64,000 nucleotides of DNA from Cordia subcordata (GCA_028554755.1 JAPTOF010000003.1:21202501-21266500), one strand, 5' to 3'. Counted from the first letter of the stretch, positions 11,872-23,283 are shown. The notes: generated by a model not told the origin, from the letters alone. Translations and numbers: made by a program.

Positions 11872-12051
11872 TATGCTAGGAAAATTAGATCACGTGGACG
11901 ATTTCTCAGAAATATTCGGTACATTGACCCCATTGACTTTATCGAATCTTCAAGTTTTTGATTTGTTTGGTTTGATACTTTATGATTTTTGGTGTTGGGA
12001 TTATATTTTATGGTTGTCAGATTTGAGGTATCTGTGACTGTTACTGCTTGA
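11872..12051 (+). pseudogene. Module b1: diverged paralogue of module a
   Basis: After an acceptor-like TATTGCAG the sequence parallels module a at DNA level (CATGGA, TTTC, ATCTTCAAGTTTTTGATTTG) but is shifted in frame and cannot give the same protein. Similar b modules follow in the other units (about 13516, 18542, 47701, 48544, 49902). Confidence 0.5.
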
Positions 12052-12307
12052 ATTTTCTCCACATCTGAGTGGATTCTCTTTGATCTACTAAGTGGATAAT
12101 GGATTTTTGTGACATTCTCAAGTATTGGAATAGTAATTTCCGTGGTGAATTCTCTTTGATCTATTACTTATAGCTGCATCATGCTTAAAATTTGAATCTG
12201 TTATCGGAGGAACTCTCTTTGAGTCTTGGCCAATGCACAAGCAACACTTGAGGACTTGATTCTTGCATGGTTGTTGCTTTTGAGATGATATATTAGCTTG
12301 TATTTAG

Positions 12308-12348
12308 GCTGTAAACATAAAGCTGCTGGACAGAAAGAACGACATAAG
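12308..12348 (+). other. Module K1: exon-like segment AVNIKLLDRK...
   Basis: After a TTTAG acceptor-like site, codons for AVNIKLLDRK run to AAG|GTAAAT, a donor-like site. One A is missing relative to the other copies, which shifts the frame at the end. The charged, heptad-like residues resemble coiled coil. Copies lie at 13951, 49008 and 50361. Confidence 0.4.
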
Positions 12349-12599
12349 GTAAATTGCTGCAGTTTTAATGTTTTTTTGTTGCTACACTGTATTTTTGTTA
12401 TAGGAAAACTTGATTATGTTTGTAAAGATATTACCCTGGAGTTAGCAGATTATGGTTTGTTTGGTTAATTTCTCTCTAATGGTTTGATAGGGTTGTCAAA
12501 AATTTCCGGCAACAAAAAGTAATTGTTGGCTATTAGCTATAGGTTTACATTCATAAATGTCTTTGGTTGCCCTCCAATAAAGGGTTGTGTCCAGCTCCT

Positions 12600-12695
12600 T
12601 TCTTTTCGGTTATACCCCACTCCCATGGGATTTGAACCAAGACCTCACACCTTAGGGAGATAGTCTCAACTACTTGAGCTATCTTCTAATCCTGA
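12600..12695 (-). mobile_element. Short tRNA-derived SINE
   Basis: On the minus strand a box A-like TAGCTCAAGTAGTTGAG is followed by a box B-like GGTTCAAATCC and an A-rich tail (CCGAAAAGAAA). Flanks TTGTGTCCAGCTCCT (12585-12599) and TTGTGTCCAACTTCT (12696-12710) are a 15-bp target duplication. Matching sites in copy B (~49295, ~50645) are empty. At 96 bp it is short for a plant SINE. Confidence 0.82.
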
Positions 12696-13137
12696 TTGTG
12701 TCCAACTTCTAGCTTCTCGTTTTCTTGAGTGACTTTATGGACTAAGACGTGTGGAAATAAGCTATGGATGTAGCATTGTTTCTTTGTGCCTGTGTGCAAA
12801 CGAAGAAAGTGCAGGTTAGAAAATGAACAGACATGGATTTACATAAAGAGTACATGAATTGTATCATTGGTTGCTTTGATTAATGTATTTCTTTGTCGTA
12901 ATAGTCTTGTTTTCTTTTCTCATCCTTGTTAAATGTATCATAATTCTTACAGTTGATACATGTAGAGTCGAGATCACAAAATATTAGAATTGGGATGACA
13001 AGTTTGTTGTGATTGACAGACTAATGCAATGTTTGTGAAAGTTTCTTTCTCAGTGAAAGTTTCTGTCCCGGTGTTTCTTTTCTTTTAATTGAAATTTTGA
13101 TTCGTTACAATCGTTTGTATATTGATTGATTTTGCAG

Positions 13138-13317
13138 TCTTCTTGTTATTCGAATGACATGGACAATGGTTTTCAAGACAACTTGAAAAGATTTTTGGGT
13201 GTTATTTTGTCCAATCTTCGAGTTTTGATTTGTTTGGTTTGGAACCTTTTGGTTTTGGTGTTGAGGTTATTTTTTATGGTAGTTGGATTTGGCATAATTA
13301 CCACTGCCATTGCTTAA
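13138..13317 (+). CDS. Module a2: hydrophobic terminal exon of unknown protein
   Basis: This is a second open copy of module a: TTTTGCAG acceptor, 59 codons, TAA at 13317. It differs from a1 at several residues (DNGFQDNLKRFLG, LRVLICLVWNL, LFFMVV, ITTAIA) but keeps length, charge pattern and hydrophobic core. The absence of stops or indels in 177 bases is notable in a region otherwise full of breaks. Function unknown. Confidence 0.4.
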   Translation, partial: SSCYSNDMDNGFQDNLKRFLGVILSNLRVLICLVWNLLVLVLRLFFMVVGFGIITTAIA

Positions 13318-13515
13318 TGTGTTCTTTGCATTGAGTGAGTTCTCTTATTTCTACGAAGTTTCACTTGACTGTATATGTGCAATAGATTCTTCAAGTTTGT
13401 TTTGATTGACAAGCTAATGCAATGTTTGTGAAAGTTTCTATCTTGGTGAAAGTTTCTGCCCTGGAGTTACTGATTTGATTTTTTGCAATATTTTCTATAT
13501 TTATTTGTATTGCAA

Positions 13516-13690
13516 TTTGGTAGTAAAAATAGATCACATGGACGATTTCTTAGAAATATTCAAAGCCTTGACCTCATTGACTTAAACGAATCTTCAAGTT
13601 TTTGATTTGTTTGGTTTGGTACTTTATGATTTTGGTATTGGGATTACTTTTTATGGTTGTCAGATTTGACGTAACTGTTACCTTCATTGC
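13516..13690 (+). pseudogene. Module b2: decayed paralogue of module a
   Basis: Same block as b1; the acceptor AG is lost (TGCAAT) and the reading frame is broken. Confidence 0.45.
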
Positions 13691-13950
13691 TTGAATTTTC
13701 TCCACATCCGAGTGGATTCTCTTTGTTCTACCAAGCTGATAATGGATTTTAGTGACATTCTCGAGTATTGAATTTGTAATTTCCGAGGTGAATTCTCTTT
13801 GATCTACTGCTTACTGCTACATCGTGCTTAAAGTTTAAATCTGTTATCGAGTGAACCACCTTTGAGTCTTGGCCAATGCACAAGCAACACTCAAAAACTT
13901 GATTCGTCAATGGTTCTTGCTTTTGAGATGATATATTAGCTTCTATTTTG

Positions 13951-13992
13951 GCTGTAAACAAAAAGCTGCTGGACAGAAAAGAACAATATAAG
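13951..13992 (+). other. Module K2: exon-like segment AVNKKLLDRKEQYK
   Basis: Fourteen in-frame codons end at AAG|GTAAGT, a strong donor. Compare K copies 49008-49049 and 50361-50402 (AVNIKLLDRKEQDK). Confidence 0.45.
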
Positions 13993-14241
13993 GTAAGTTT
14001 CTGCAGTTTCAATGTTTTTGTTCCTATAGTGTATTTTTGTTATAGGAGAACTTGATTATGTTTGTAAAGATACTACCCTGGAGTTAGCAGAACATGGTTT
14101 GTCTGGTTAGTTTCTCGCTAATAGTTTGATTGGGTTGTCAAAAATTTCCGGCAACAGAAAGTAATTGTTGGCTATTAGCTATAGGTTTACATTCATAAAT
14201 GTCTTTGGTTGCCCTCCAATAAAAGGTTGCGTCCAGCTCCT

Positions 14242-14308
14242 TTCTTTTCAGTTAAATCCGCACCCCCATAGGATAGTCTCAACTACTTGAGCTATCTTCT
14301 AATCTCAT
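14242..14308 (-). mobile_element. Internally deleted copy of the SINE
   Basis: This is the same element and target duplication (14227-14241 and 14309-14323) as at 12600-12695, but the box B region is lost. It arose by duplication of the unit, not by new insertion. Confidence 0.75.
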
Positions 14309-14823
14309 TTGTGTCCAACTTCTAGCTTCTCGTTTTCTTGAGTGACTTTATGGACTAAGACGTGTGGAAGAAGTAAGCTATGGATGTAGCGTTGTCTCTT
14401 TGTGCATTATCGCTTTGTGCCTATGTACAAACGAAGAAAGTACACGTTAGAAAATGATAGACATGCATTTACACATAAAGAGTACATGAATTGGATCATT
14501 GGTTGCTTTGACTAATGTCTTTCTTTCCCATAATAGTCTTGTTTTCTTTTCTCATCCTTGTTAAATGTATCATAATGCTTACAATTGATACATGCAGAGT
14601 CAGGATTACAATGTATTAGAATTGGGATGACAAATTGTATTGATGTTAGATGTTCTTTTTTCTTTTTTTAATGACCACAGTAATATAAGAAATAGATTTG
14701 AGAGGTACCTTCTTGCTGAGCAGAAATAATTCCGACCTTTATGGCCAATATGCATAGTTAGATATCATGTTCAATTAAGTTTGTATTTTGATGCAATTTG
14801 AGGCTTATTTTTAGATATTGTAG

Positions 14824-14858
14824 AAATGTTAGCATTTTTGGCAAAGCAAATTGATCAG
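14824..14858 (+). other. Module M1: exon-like segment MLAFLAKQIDQ
   Basis: After TTGTAG, the frame ATG...CAG (MLAFLAKQIDQ) ends at CAG|GTTAGC. Related copies lie at 19079 (ends TAG), near 51211 and near 52545, increasingly decayed. It looks like a small amphipathic exon of an unrecognised gene. Confidence 0.35.
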
Positions 14859-15234
14859 GTTAGCTTGCAAATGACTTTTATCTCCCTTATGTTTTAATCT
14901 CTCTTGTTTATACATTACCATTTCTTGCTCTTTTTCACATGAATAAAATTTTATGATCAAATACATTGGTGGACCTTTGTAACAAAATCACAATAGAAAA
15001 GGCTATATAAATTTTTAAAAGATCGTAATACTAAAAAGTCCAACATCGATTCAGTTGAAATTAAAGTTCAAATAATGATTTTATTGATAAATGATGATAT
15101 GAGTAACAACTTCTGTGCATGTGCAAAAATGTCTTTCAAAACTTATTGTATCAGAGTAAACAACTCAAAAAAAGGAAAGAAGAATAAAAAAACCCTCCAA
15201 AAATCTCCAATCTAAGAGTTCCGGAATCAAAATT

Positions 15235-15485
15235 TTCCTCTTCCTCCCCTCCCCTTCTCTACCTTGCTCTCCTTTCTCCTTCTTTTCCTCCTCTTCCATT
15301 CTTTCGCCGCCTCTTCCTTTCACCATCATCTTCCTCCTCCTTTTCCTCTTTGCCTCCTCTCTTTCCTCCTCCTCTTCATTCTCATTATCATCCTCCACCT
15401 CACTCTGCCTCCTCTCTCTCCTCGTCCTTCTCCTTCTCATTTCCTCCTTTTCCTTTCTTTTTCCCTTCTTATCCTTCCACCAGGA
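15235..15485 (+). repeat. Polypyrimidine tract P1
   Basis: About 250 bases almost purely C/T (CCTCTTCCTTT-type). The left flank carries ATCTCCAATCTAAGAGTTCC, the right flank GGATTCCATAAGGGGGCGAG followed by GAATAAAATAAAATAAAA. The same flanks bracket the other tracts. Acidic/basic open frames on the opposite strand (Glu/Lys/Arg-rich) are incidental. Confidence 0.85.
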
Positions 15486-15529
15486 TTCCATAAGGGGGCG
15501 AGGAAGTTAGGCTGGGATGGGGATTCCTA

Positions 15530-16095
15530 AAAAGAATAAAATAAAATAAAAGGGAAATAAAGATTCAAATTCTCTTGTATCTATAAAACCAAACCAATAA
15601 TCCCAAAATCCATGAGTAAACCTAAAATATGCTTGAAATAGAAAATCAATGTTTGTAGAAATTCCCATAAATGAGATGATGTCTAAGATATTTTATATTC
15701 CAATAGTCCAAAAAGTGCCACGATAATACTCAACATTCAAAAATACAAATATGTCTAGGACATGGCAAAAAATTGATTAATTTCAAAACAATAAAAAGCT
15801 GAATCCAAAACAATAATAGCTAAACTTGAAAGAAGAATCATAATTCAAAATTTGAAATTAGCTCAAAGCAAAATAATTCACATAAAACAACAAACCTCAA
15901 ACATGATTGATTGCAAAGAAAATGAGTGACGACTCAAACAAGTACTTCAAACTAATTGTGTCAATGAGTGACGACTCAAAAATCAAGTACTTCAAACTAA
16001 TTGTATCCATACGCAAAATAAGATTCTTTTAAAACTCGTTATATTATAGATAGATAACCAAAAATGCTCCAATGATCTCCAATTTAAGAGTTCCA
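15530..16095. repeat. Spacer repeat R between polypyrimidine tracts
   Basis: This AT-rich block recurs after most tracts (about 17020-17400, 19745-20210, 27940-28370, 28630-28970, 51895-52330, 54300-54443, 56413-56460). No coding content. A short tandem repeat AATGAGTGACGACTCAAA-type lies near 15920-15995. Confidence 0.65.
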
Positions 16096-16099
16096 AAGT

Positions 16100-16975
16100 A
16101 AAAGCTTCCTCTTCCTTTGCTTCTTTCCTCTACGTTGCTCTCCTATCTCTCCTCCTTCTCATGCTCTTCCTCTTCTCCTTCTCCTCTTCTTTCTTTTCCT
16201 CATCTTCTCGTATCATCCTCCTCTTCTTTTCTCTCCTTTGCCTCCTCTCTCTTCTTTCTTTTCTCTTCCTTCTCATCATCATTATCAATAATCATCATCC
16301 TCCTTGTCCTCCTACTCTTCCTTCTCATCATCATCATCCCTATCTCCCTTTTCTCCACCTCCTCCTCATTCTTCTCAATTCTCATCCTCCTCTTCCTCGT
16401 CCCCTTCCTCCTCCGCTCTTCTCTCTTATCCTCCTCCTCCTTATCTTCCTTTCCTCCAGCTTCTCATTCTTCTCAATTCTCATTATCATCTTCTCTGCTG
16501 CCTCCTCCTCCTCCCACTCCTACTCTTCCCGTCTCCTCCTCATTCTCTTCCTTCACATTCTAACTCTTTCTTCTCATTGTCATCATCATCCTTGTCTTCC
16601 TGTCATCCACCTTCCCTTCATTCTTCTCAATTCTGATTATCCTCTTCCCTACTGCATCCTTTTTCTCTTGCTCCTACTTTCCCTTCTTCTCCTCCTATTC
16701 CTTCTTTTTCTACTCTTTCTTATCCTCATCATCATCCTTATCTTCCTTTTCTCCGCCTTCACTTCATTCTTGTAAATTCTCATTATCCTCCTTTCCGCTA
16801 CCTCCTTCTGCTACTCCTACTCTTCCTTCTCCTCCTTCTCTTTCTCTTTCTCCTACTCTTCCTTCTCATCATCATCATCCTTATCTTCCATCTTCTCCTT
16901 ATTCTTCTCTATTCTCATTATCATTCTCTTCCCCCTCTTATTTTCCTCCTCCTCTTCCTCACCTTTCTCCGAGGA
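16100..16975 (+). repeat. Polypyrimidine tract P2 (longest)
   Basis: About 870 bases, overwhelmingly C and T on the plus strand, with embedded CAT-type triplet runs (TCATCATCATC). The right flank GGATACCATTAGGGATGG matches the family. Perfect mirror-repeat stretches could form triplex DNA; this is inferred, not shown. Confidence 0.85.
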
Positions 16976-17444
16976 TACCATTAGGGATGGTATGGTTAGG
17001 TTGGGAATAGGAACTCTCAAAAGAATAAAATAAAATAAAACAAAGAAAAAAATTAATTTTTCTTGTATTTATAGAATTAAACAAATAATCCAAAAGTGTG
17101 CCACAAGCAATATTCAAAATCCAAAAGTGAACTATCAAAGTCACGTCAAAAGTAAATATTTTAAATGATATGAAAAAGCTAAATATAAAACCATTATATA
17201 TATTACTAAAATTGTGCAAAAAATCATAATTGCAAAATATAAAATTAACGCAAGGCATTAACAAAAATCATTATTAAGCCTCAAACATGCTGATTGGAAA
17301 GAAAACAAGACAATTACACCCTTTGGCTATGTAAAAAAATTTCTGTTAAAAAAATAGAAAAACAATTGAGAAACAGAGTGGCTCTTGCATAATAAGTAAA
17401 TAAATAAATGCTTCAAAAATCTCCAATTTATGAGTTCCAAAATC

Positions 17445-17692
17445 AAATCCTCTTATTTTCCTCCTCTCCTCTTCCTCTCCTTCTCTTCCTTTTCCTTTTC
17501 GTCTTCCTTTTCCTTCTCCTCCTCATCACTCTCTTTCCTTTCCTTCCTCATTTTCCTTCTTCTCCTCCATCTTCTCTTTTCTTCCTTTCTCTCTTCTCCT
17601 TCTCTTCCTTCTCATCATCATTCCCTTTGCCTTCTCTCTCTCTTTCTCTTTTTCCTTCTCCTTGTCTCCTCTTACTTATCCTTTCCTCAAGT
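17445..17692 (+). repeat. Polypyrimidine tract P3, fused to module-array DNA
   Basis: The left flank is typical (CTCCAATTTATGAGTTCC). The right flank is missing: after TTTCCTCAAG the sequence jumps into the intron preceding module a3 (AAGTTTCTGTCTTGG). This marks a recombination junction near 17690. Confidence 0.75.
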
Positions 17693-17770
17693 TTCTGTCT
17701 TGGAGATTCTTTTTCTTGTAATTGAAATTTTGATTCGTTACAATCTTTTATATATTGATCGATTTTGCAG

Positions 17771-17948
17771 TCTTCTTGTTATTCGAATGACATGGACAAT
17801 GATTTTTAAGGCGACTTGAAAAGATTTTTGGGTGTTATTTTGTCCAATCTTTGGGTTTTGATTTGTTTGGTTTGAAACATTTTGGTTTTGGTGTTGAGGT
17901 TGTTTTTGATGGTAGTCAGATTTGCTACAATAACCATTGCCATTGGTT
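17771..17948 (+). pseudogene. Module a3, broken
   Basis: The acceptor is intact and the start matches SSCYSNDMDND, but a T insertion gives TAA at codon 13 (GATTTTTAAG). Confidence 0.5.
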
Positions 17949-18168
17949 AATGTGTTCTCCGCATTGAGTAAGTTCTCTTATTTCTACAAAGTTTCACTTG
18001 ACTGTATATGTGCAATAATTGCTTCTTCAAGTTTGTTTTGATTGACAAACTAATGCAATGTTCGTGAAAGTTTCTATCTCGGTGAAAGTTTCTGTCATGG
18101 TGTTTCTTTTTCTTATAATTGAAATTTTGATTCGTTACAATCATTTATATATTGATTGATTTTTGCAG

Positions 18169-18345
18169 TCTTGTTATTCGAATGACATGGATAATGATTT
18201 CAAGACAACTTGAAAAGATTTTTGGATGTTATTTTGTCCAATCTTCAAGTTTTTGATTTGTTTGGTTTGGTACTTTATGATTTTGGTGTTGAGGTTGTTT
18301 TTGATGGTAGTTGGATTTGGTGTAATTACCACTGCCATTGCTTAT
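18169..18345 (+). pseudogene. Module a4, broken
   Basis: Starts after TTTTTGCAG; a 3-bp deletion near the start and loss of one T before CAAGAC shift the frame. Confidence 0.5.
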
Positions 18346-18541
18346 TGTGTTCTTTGCTTTGAGTGAGTTCTCTTATTTCTATGAAGTTTCACTTGATTGT
18401 AAATGCGCAATAGATTCTTCGAGTTTGTTTTGATTGACAAGCTAATGCAATGTTTGTGAAAGTTTCTATCTTGGTGAAAGTTTCTGTCCTGGTGTTACTG
18501 ATTTGATTTTTTGCAATCTTTTCTATATTTATTTGTATTGC

Positions 18542-18697
18542 AGTCTGGTAGTAAAAATAGATCACATGGATGATTTCTCAGAAATATTCAAAGCCTTGAC
18601 CTCATTGACTTTAACGAATCTTCAAGTTTTTGATTTGTTTGGTTTGATACTTTATGATTTTGGTATTGGGAATACTTTTTATAGTTGTCAGATTTGA
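18542..18697 (+). pseudogene. Module b3
   Basis: After TATTGCAG an open stretch reads LVVKIDHMDDFSEIF... to TGA at 18697. This frame differs from module a, so it is probably not functional. Confidence 0.4.
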
Positions 18698-19078
18698 CGA
18701 AACTGTTACTGTCATTGGTTAGACATGACACATAAAGAGTACATGAATTGGATCATTGGTTGCTTTGACTAATGTATTTCTTTCCCATAATAGTCTTGTT
18801 TTCTTTTCTCATCCTTGTTAAATGTATCATAACGCTTACAATTGATACATGTAGAGTTGGGATTACAAAGTATTAGAATTGGGATGACAAATTGTATTGA
18901 TGTTAGATGTTCTTTTTTTTTTTCAATGACCACAGTAATATAAGAAATAGATTTGAGAGGTACCTTCTGGCTGAGCAGAAATAATTCCGACCTCTATGGC
19001 CAATATGCATAGTTAGATATCATGTTCAATTAAGTTTGTATTTTGATGCAATTTGAGACTTATTTTTAGATATTGCAG

Positions 19079-19113
19079 AAATGTCAGCGCTTTTGGCAAA
19101 GCAAATTGATTAG
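19079..19113 (+). other. Module M2: MSALLAKQID with terminal stop
   Basis: The acceptor TATTGCAG is intact, but the last codon is TAG where copy M1 has CAG, before GTTAGC. Confidence 0.35.
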
Positions 19114-19469
19114 GTTAGCATGCAAACGACTTTTATCTCCTTTATGTTTTAATTATTCTTGTTTATACTTTACCATTTCTTGCTCTTTTTTGATCAAATA
19201 CATTGCTGGACCTTTGTAACAAAATCACAATAGAAAAGCTTATATAAATTTTTAAAAGATCGTAATACTAAAATGTCCAACATCGATGTCGTGGAAATTA
19301 AAGTTCAAATAATGATTTTAGTGATAAATGATGATATGAGTCACAACTCTTGTGCATGTGCAGAAATAAGTCTTTCAGAACTTACTGTATCAGAGTAAAT
19401 TACTCAAAAAAAGAAAAGAAAAAGAAACAAACCTCCGAAGATCTCCAATTTAAGAGTTCTGAAATCAAA

Positions 19470-19725
19470 ATTTTCCTCTTTCTCTCCTCCCCTTCTCCAC
19501 CTCCATCTCCTCTCTCCTTTTGCTTCCTTTCCATTCCTCTGCCTCCTCTTCCTTTTCGTCATCATCTTCCTCCTTCTTTTCCTCTTTGCCTCTTCGCTCT
19601 CCTCTTCCTTTTCATCCTTATAATCCTCCTCCACCTCTTGACTTTGCCTCCTCTCTCTCCTCGTCCTTCTCATTTTCCTCCTTTTCCTCTCTTCTTCCCT
19701 TCTTATCCTTCCACCTGGATTCCAT
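19470..19725 (+). repeat. Polypyrimidine tract P4
   Basis: About 255 C/T bases with the standard flanks (ATCTCCAATTTAAGAGTT; GGATTCCATAACGGGGCGAG). Very similar to P1 in composition and context. Confidence 0.85.
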
Positions 19726-20214
19726 AACGGGGCGAGGCAATTAGGTTGGGATGGGGAAATAGAAAATCAATGGTTGTAGAAATTCCCACAGAAATAATGT
19801 CTAAGATATTTTATATTCCAATAGTCCCAAAAGTGCCATGAGCAATACTCAACGTTCAAAAATAAAAATATGTCTAGGACATGTTAAAAAATAGATTAAT
19901 TTCAAAACGATAAAAAGCTGAATCTAAAATAATAATAACTAAAATTATGAGAAGAATCATAATTCAAAATATGAATTTAGCTCAAGGCAAAATAATTAGC
20001 ATAAAATATCAAGCCTCGAACATGATTATACGAGTGACGACTCAAACAAGTACTTCAAACTAATTGTGTCAATGAGTGATGATTCAAAAATCAAGTACTT
20101 CAAACTAATTGTGTCCATATGCAAAATAAGATTCTTTTGAAACTTATTATATTATAGGTAAATAACCAAAAAAAAAAAAATGCTCCAATGATCTCCAATT
20201 TAAGAGTTCCAAAA

Positions 20215-21003
20215 TAAAATCTCTCTTTCTTTACTCCTCCACCTTGCTCTCCTATCTCTCCTCCTTCTCTCGTCCTTATGCTCTTTCTCCTCTTCTTCTT
20301 ATCCTCTTCCTTCTCTTCTTTCTCTTCTCTTCCTTCTCATTATCATCATCATCATCATCATCATCCTCATCCTCCTACTCTTCTTTCTCATCATCATCAT
20401 CATCCTTATCTTCCTTTTCTCCACCTCCTCATTTTTCTCAATTTTCATCCTCCTCCTCTTCCTCCTCCACTCTTCCTTCTCATCCTCCTCCTCCTTATCT
20501 TCCTTTCCTCCACCTTTTCCTCATTCTTCTTAATTCTCATTATCATCTTTTCTGTTGTCTCCTCCTCCTCCTACTATTCTCCCATCCTCTCCTTCTTCTC
20601 TTCCTTCACATTCTACTCTTCCTTTTCATCATCATCATCATCATCCTTACCTTCCTTTCCTCCACCTCCTTCTCATTCCTCTCAATTCTTATTATCCTCT
20701 TCTCTGCTACCTTCTTAGTCTCCTACTCCTACTTTCCCTTTTTCTCCTCCGCTTTCTTCTCATCATCATCAACATCCTTATCTTCCTTATCTCCACCTCC
20801 TCCTCATCCTTCTAAATTCTCATTATCCTCCACTCTCTTGTCTCCTCCTCATACTACTCTCCTTCTCCTCCTTTTACTCTTCCTTCTCATTATCATCATC
20901 CTTATCTTCTTTTCTTCCACCTTCCTCTCATTCTTCTCAATACTCACTATCATTCTACTCGTCCTCTTATTTTTCTCCTCTTCTTCCTCACCTTTCTCCT
21001 AGG
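20215..21003 (+). repeat. Polypyrimidine tract P5
   Basis: About 790 C/T-rich bases with several (CAT)n runs. The right flank GGACACCATCACGGATAGTG is split by the Copia element; it resumes at 27927. Confidence 0.85.
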
Positions 21004-21023
21004 ACACCATCACGGATAGTGTG

Positions 21024-21258
21024 TGAAGAAGAAGATATTTGGAATGAAGACATTTCTCATTAATTAGAAAATGAGAACATACAGATGTTTATAGGAGTAA
21101 CCAGCTGTGAGATATATAATAACTGTCTAACTGACACATGCTCTCCACTACCATAACTGACACAACTAACTGACACATGATCTCCACTACCATAACTGAC
21201 ACAACTAACTGTACAGCTACACTTTAAATAATTAGTATTCTTTTAGTCTCTTCTATTA
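21024..21258 (-). repeat. 3' LTR of Copia 1
   Basis: 235 bp, matching 27692-27926. It contains a short internal tandem repeat with unit CTGACACATGMTCTCCACTA. Confidence 0.93.
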
Positions 21259-21271
21259 GCCCCCCTCAAGC
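21259..21271 (-). other. Polypurine tract of Copia 1
   Basis: On the minus strand GCTTGAGGGGGGC lies directly before the 3' LTR, the second-strand primer site. Confidence 0.8.
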
Positions 21272-21626
21272 TGAGCTTAGTAGTGAACCAGGGGCAGCTT
21301 GCTTCTGAGATAGTAGAACTGTCTTTGAGAGAGTGTTTTAGTAAAGATATTTGCCAGCTGCTCAGTAGTAGAAAGGTAAAGTAGCTGCAGTGCCTTGCTT
21401 GTAACCTACTCCCTGATGAAGTGATAATCAATTTCTATGTGTTTTGTCCTGCCATGAAAAACTGGATTGGTAGCCAAAGCCATAGCAGACTGATTATCAC
21501 AATAAGAACAGGAGTGTGGACAGGAAGTTGCAGGTCTCGAAGAAGATAGGACAACCACTTGATTTCAGCTGCAGCATTAGCCATGGCTTTATATTCAGCC
21601 TATGTGGAGCTTCTAATTATTGTTGG
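21272..21626 (-). pseudogene. Copia 1 RNase H, broken
   Basis: Continues the reverse transcriptase frame after stops near 21624 and 21599. Recognisable [13 protein letters not shown] and the decayed C-terminal part follow. RNase H would degrade the RNA of the RNA-DNA hybrid. Confidence 0.75.
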
Positions 21627-22754
21627 CTACTTCTTGGAGCACCAAGAGACCAAATTTGGACCAAGGAAAATGGAATAGCTTGAAGTTGATTTTCTGTCTA
21701 CTGGATTTGAAGCCCAATCTGAGTTTGTGTACCCAACCAAGACTGGATTTCCTTTGACAAATTTAAGTCCTAACTTCAGAGTACCCTTATTGTACCTTAG
21801 ACATCTTTTAAGATCTTGAAAATCCCTTTGTGTTGGTGAGTGCATATGTTGACACAAGCTATTAACAATATATTGAATGTCAGGCCTAGTCATAGTAAGA
21901 TATTGTAGGGCCTCTACTATGCTTCTGAAAAAGGTAGGATAAGAAAAAGGATTGGAGGAGTCAGCAGCCTTAGATGGTTTGCTCAAGGTTGGAACAGGAG
22001 CTGAATTGCATTGTGCCATACCAGACTTGTTTAGCAAATCCAAAGCATATTTAGTCTGAGTTAAAATCAGTTTAGTACATGTTCTGTGTACTTCAAGTCC
22101 TAGAAAATAGGACAGAGGACCTAGATCCTTCATAGCAAATTCTTGACCCATGGCAGTGATAAGAGACTGAATATAATGCAAAGAGCTCCCTGTGACTATG
22201 ATATCATCAACATAGAGAAGCACAAGAGTAAAAACCTGGGCACGTTGATAAATGTACAGAGATGAATCTGCCTTGCTAGGATGAAAACCTTTGTATAAAA
22301 GAAAAGACGTGAGCTTCTGAAACCAGGCCCTAGGGTCTTGTTTAAGCCCATAAAGTGATTTCTTCAAGTGACAGACCAAATTAGGTTGAGATTGATCTGC
22401 AAAACCAGGAGGTTGGGTCATGTGAATTGTCTCAGCCAAGGGCCCATGCAAGAAAGCATTGGAAACATCCAATTGCTTAATATGCCAATCATTATTACAT
22501 GCAAGATTGAGCACAACTCTGATAATTGAAGCCTTCGCTACTGGACTAAAAGTCTTTGTGTAGTCCAAGCCTGCTTCTTGAAGAAAACCCTTAACCACAA
22601 GCCTGGTTTTATACCTAGAAACTGAGCCATCAGCATTATTCTTGATTTTGAATACCCATTTGCATCCCATGGGTGTCCTGCCAGGGGGAAAAGGTTCTAA
22701 AGTCCAAGTACATTGGTCCATAGGAGCTTTATATTCTTGTTGCATAGCCTGCAC
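21627..22754 (-). pseudogene. Copia 1 reverse transcriptase domain
   Basis: An open stretch of 375 codons covers the reverse transcriptase: WVFKIKNNADGSVSRYK, DYTKTFSPVAK, QLDVSNAFLHG, SLYGLKQDPRAW and the catalytic [11 protein letters not shown], then LTMTRPDIQY leading to RNase H. This is the best preserved part of the element. It is part of a polyprotein and has no start of its own. The run ends at SWCSKK followed by a stop. Confidence 0.9.
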
Positions 22755-23283
22755 CTAACATGCATACTTGGAGGCCTCTTTGTAATTTGAAGGTTCAGTT
22801 AGAGTTGGTGTAGTAATTAATGAGTGTAATTGATACAATGGAGGAGACAGTGAGCTAGTCTTGGACCTAGTCAACATAGGATGAGAGTTGGTAACAATAT
22901 AAGCAGGAACAATGTTATTGGGTGGATTTGATGCAGCGTTAGATGTAGAAGAGTCAGAAGTAGTTGACTGGATAGGAGTAGAATTATGATGAGCTGGTGA
23001 TAGAACTGGCTCTAAAAAAGAAGATGAAGTAGTAGAATGGGATGTGGAAGAAACTTGAGGAACCTGAGAAGTATCATTTGAGGTTGGAGGATTAGAAAAT
23101 ATAGGAAAGAAGGATGACAGATCAATATTATTGGAATATGATGCTGCAGATGTATGTTTGTGAGCAAAAGGAAACTGATTTTCAAAGAAAACAACCTGTC
23201 TAGATAGGAAAACTTTGTTAGTTTCTAAATCTAGACATTTGTAGCCTTTAGTATTGATTGGATAGCCTAAAAAGAGGCATGGT
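22755..23283 (-). pseudogene. Copia 1 integrase-RT linker, decayed
   Basis: Low-complexity Ser/Pro-rich linker typical of Copia pol, in shifted frames (for example PHPMLTRSK-like residues near 22870). No intact frame. Confidence 0.6.

Larger units (their letters stand above)
11400..12990 (+). repeat. Tandem unit U1 of the exon-module array
   Basis: The unit contains module a (11478-11657), decayed module b (11872-12051), module K (12308-12348) and a SINE, in the same order as U2 (12991-15230). Spacers between modules also match between units, so whole blocks were duplicated, not single exons. Confidence 0.75.
12991..15230 (+). repeat. Tandem unit U2 of the exon-module array
   Basis: The unit repeats U1 in order (module a 13138, b 13516, K 13951, SINE remnant 14242) and continues through module M (14824) to the flank of the first polypyrimidine tract. 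Confidence 0.75.
17695..19470 (+). repeat. Tandem unit U3 of the exon-module array
   Basis: Contains two a modules (17771, 18169), one b (18542) and one M (19079). Module K and the SINE site are deleted: sequence near 18720 jumps from after b to before M. It ends at tract P4. Confidence 0.7.

Noticed and set aside
15165..15491. Glu/Lys/Arg-rich minus-strand frame (108 codons) and similar Ser/Pro/Leu-rich plus-strand frames in other polypyrimidine tracts
   Set aside because: Composition follows directly from purine/pyrimidine bias; overlapping frames are open on both strands and length varies among copies.
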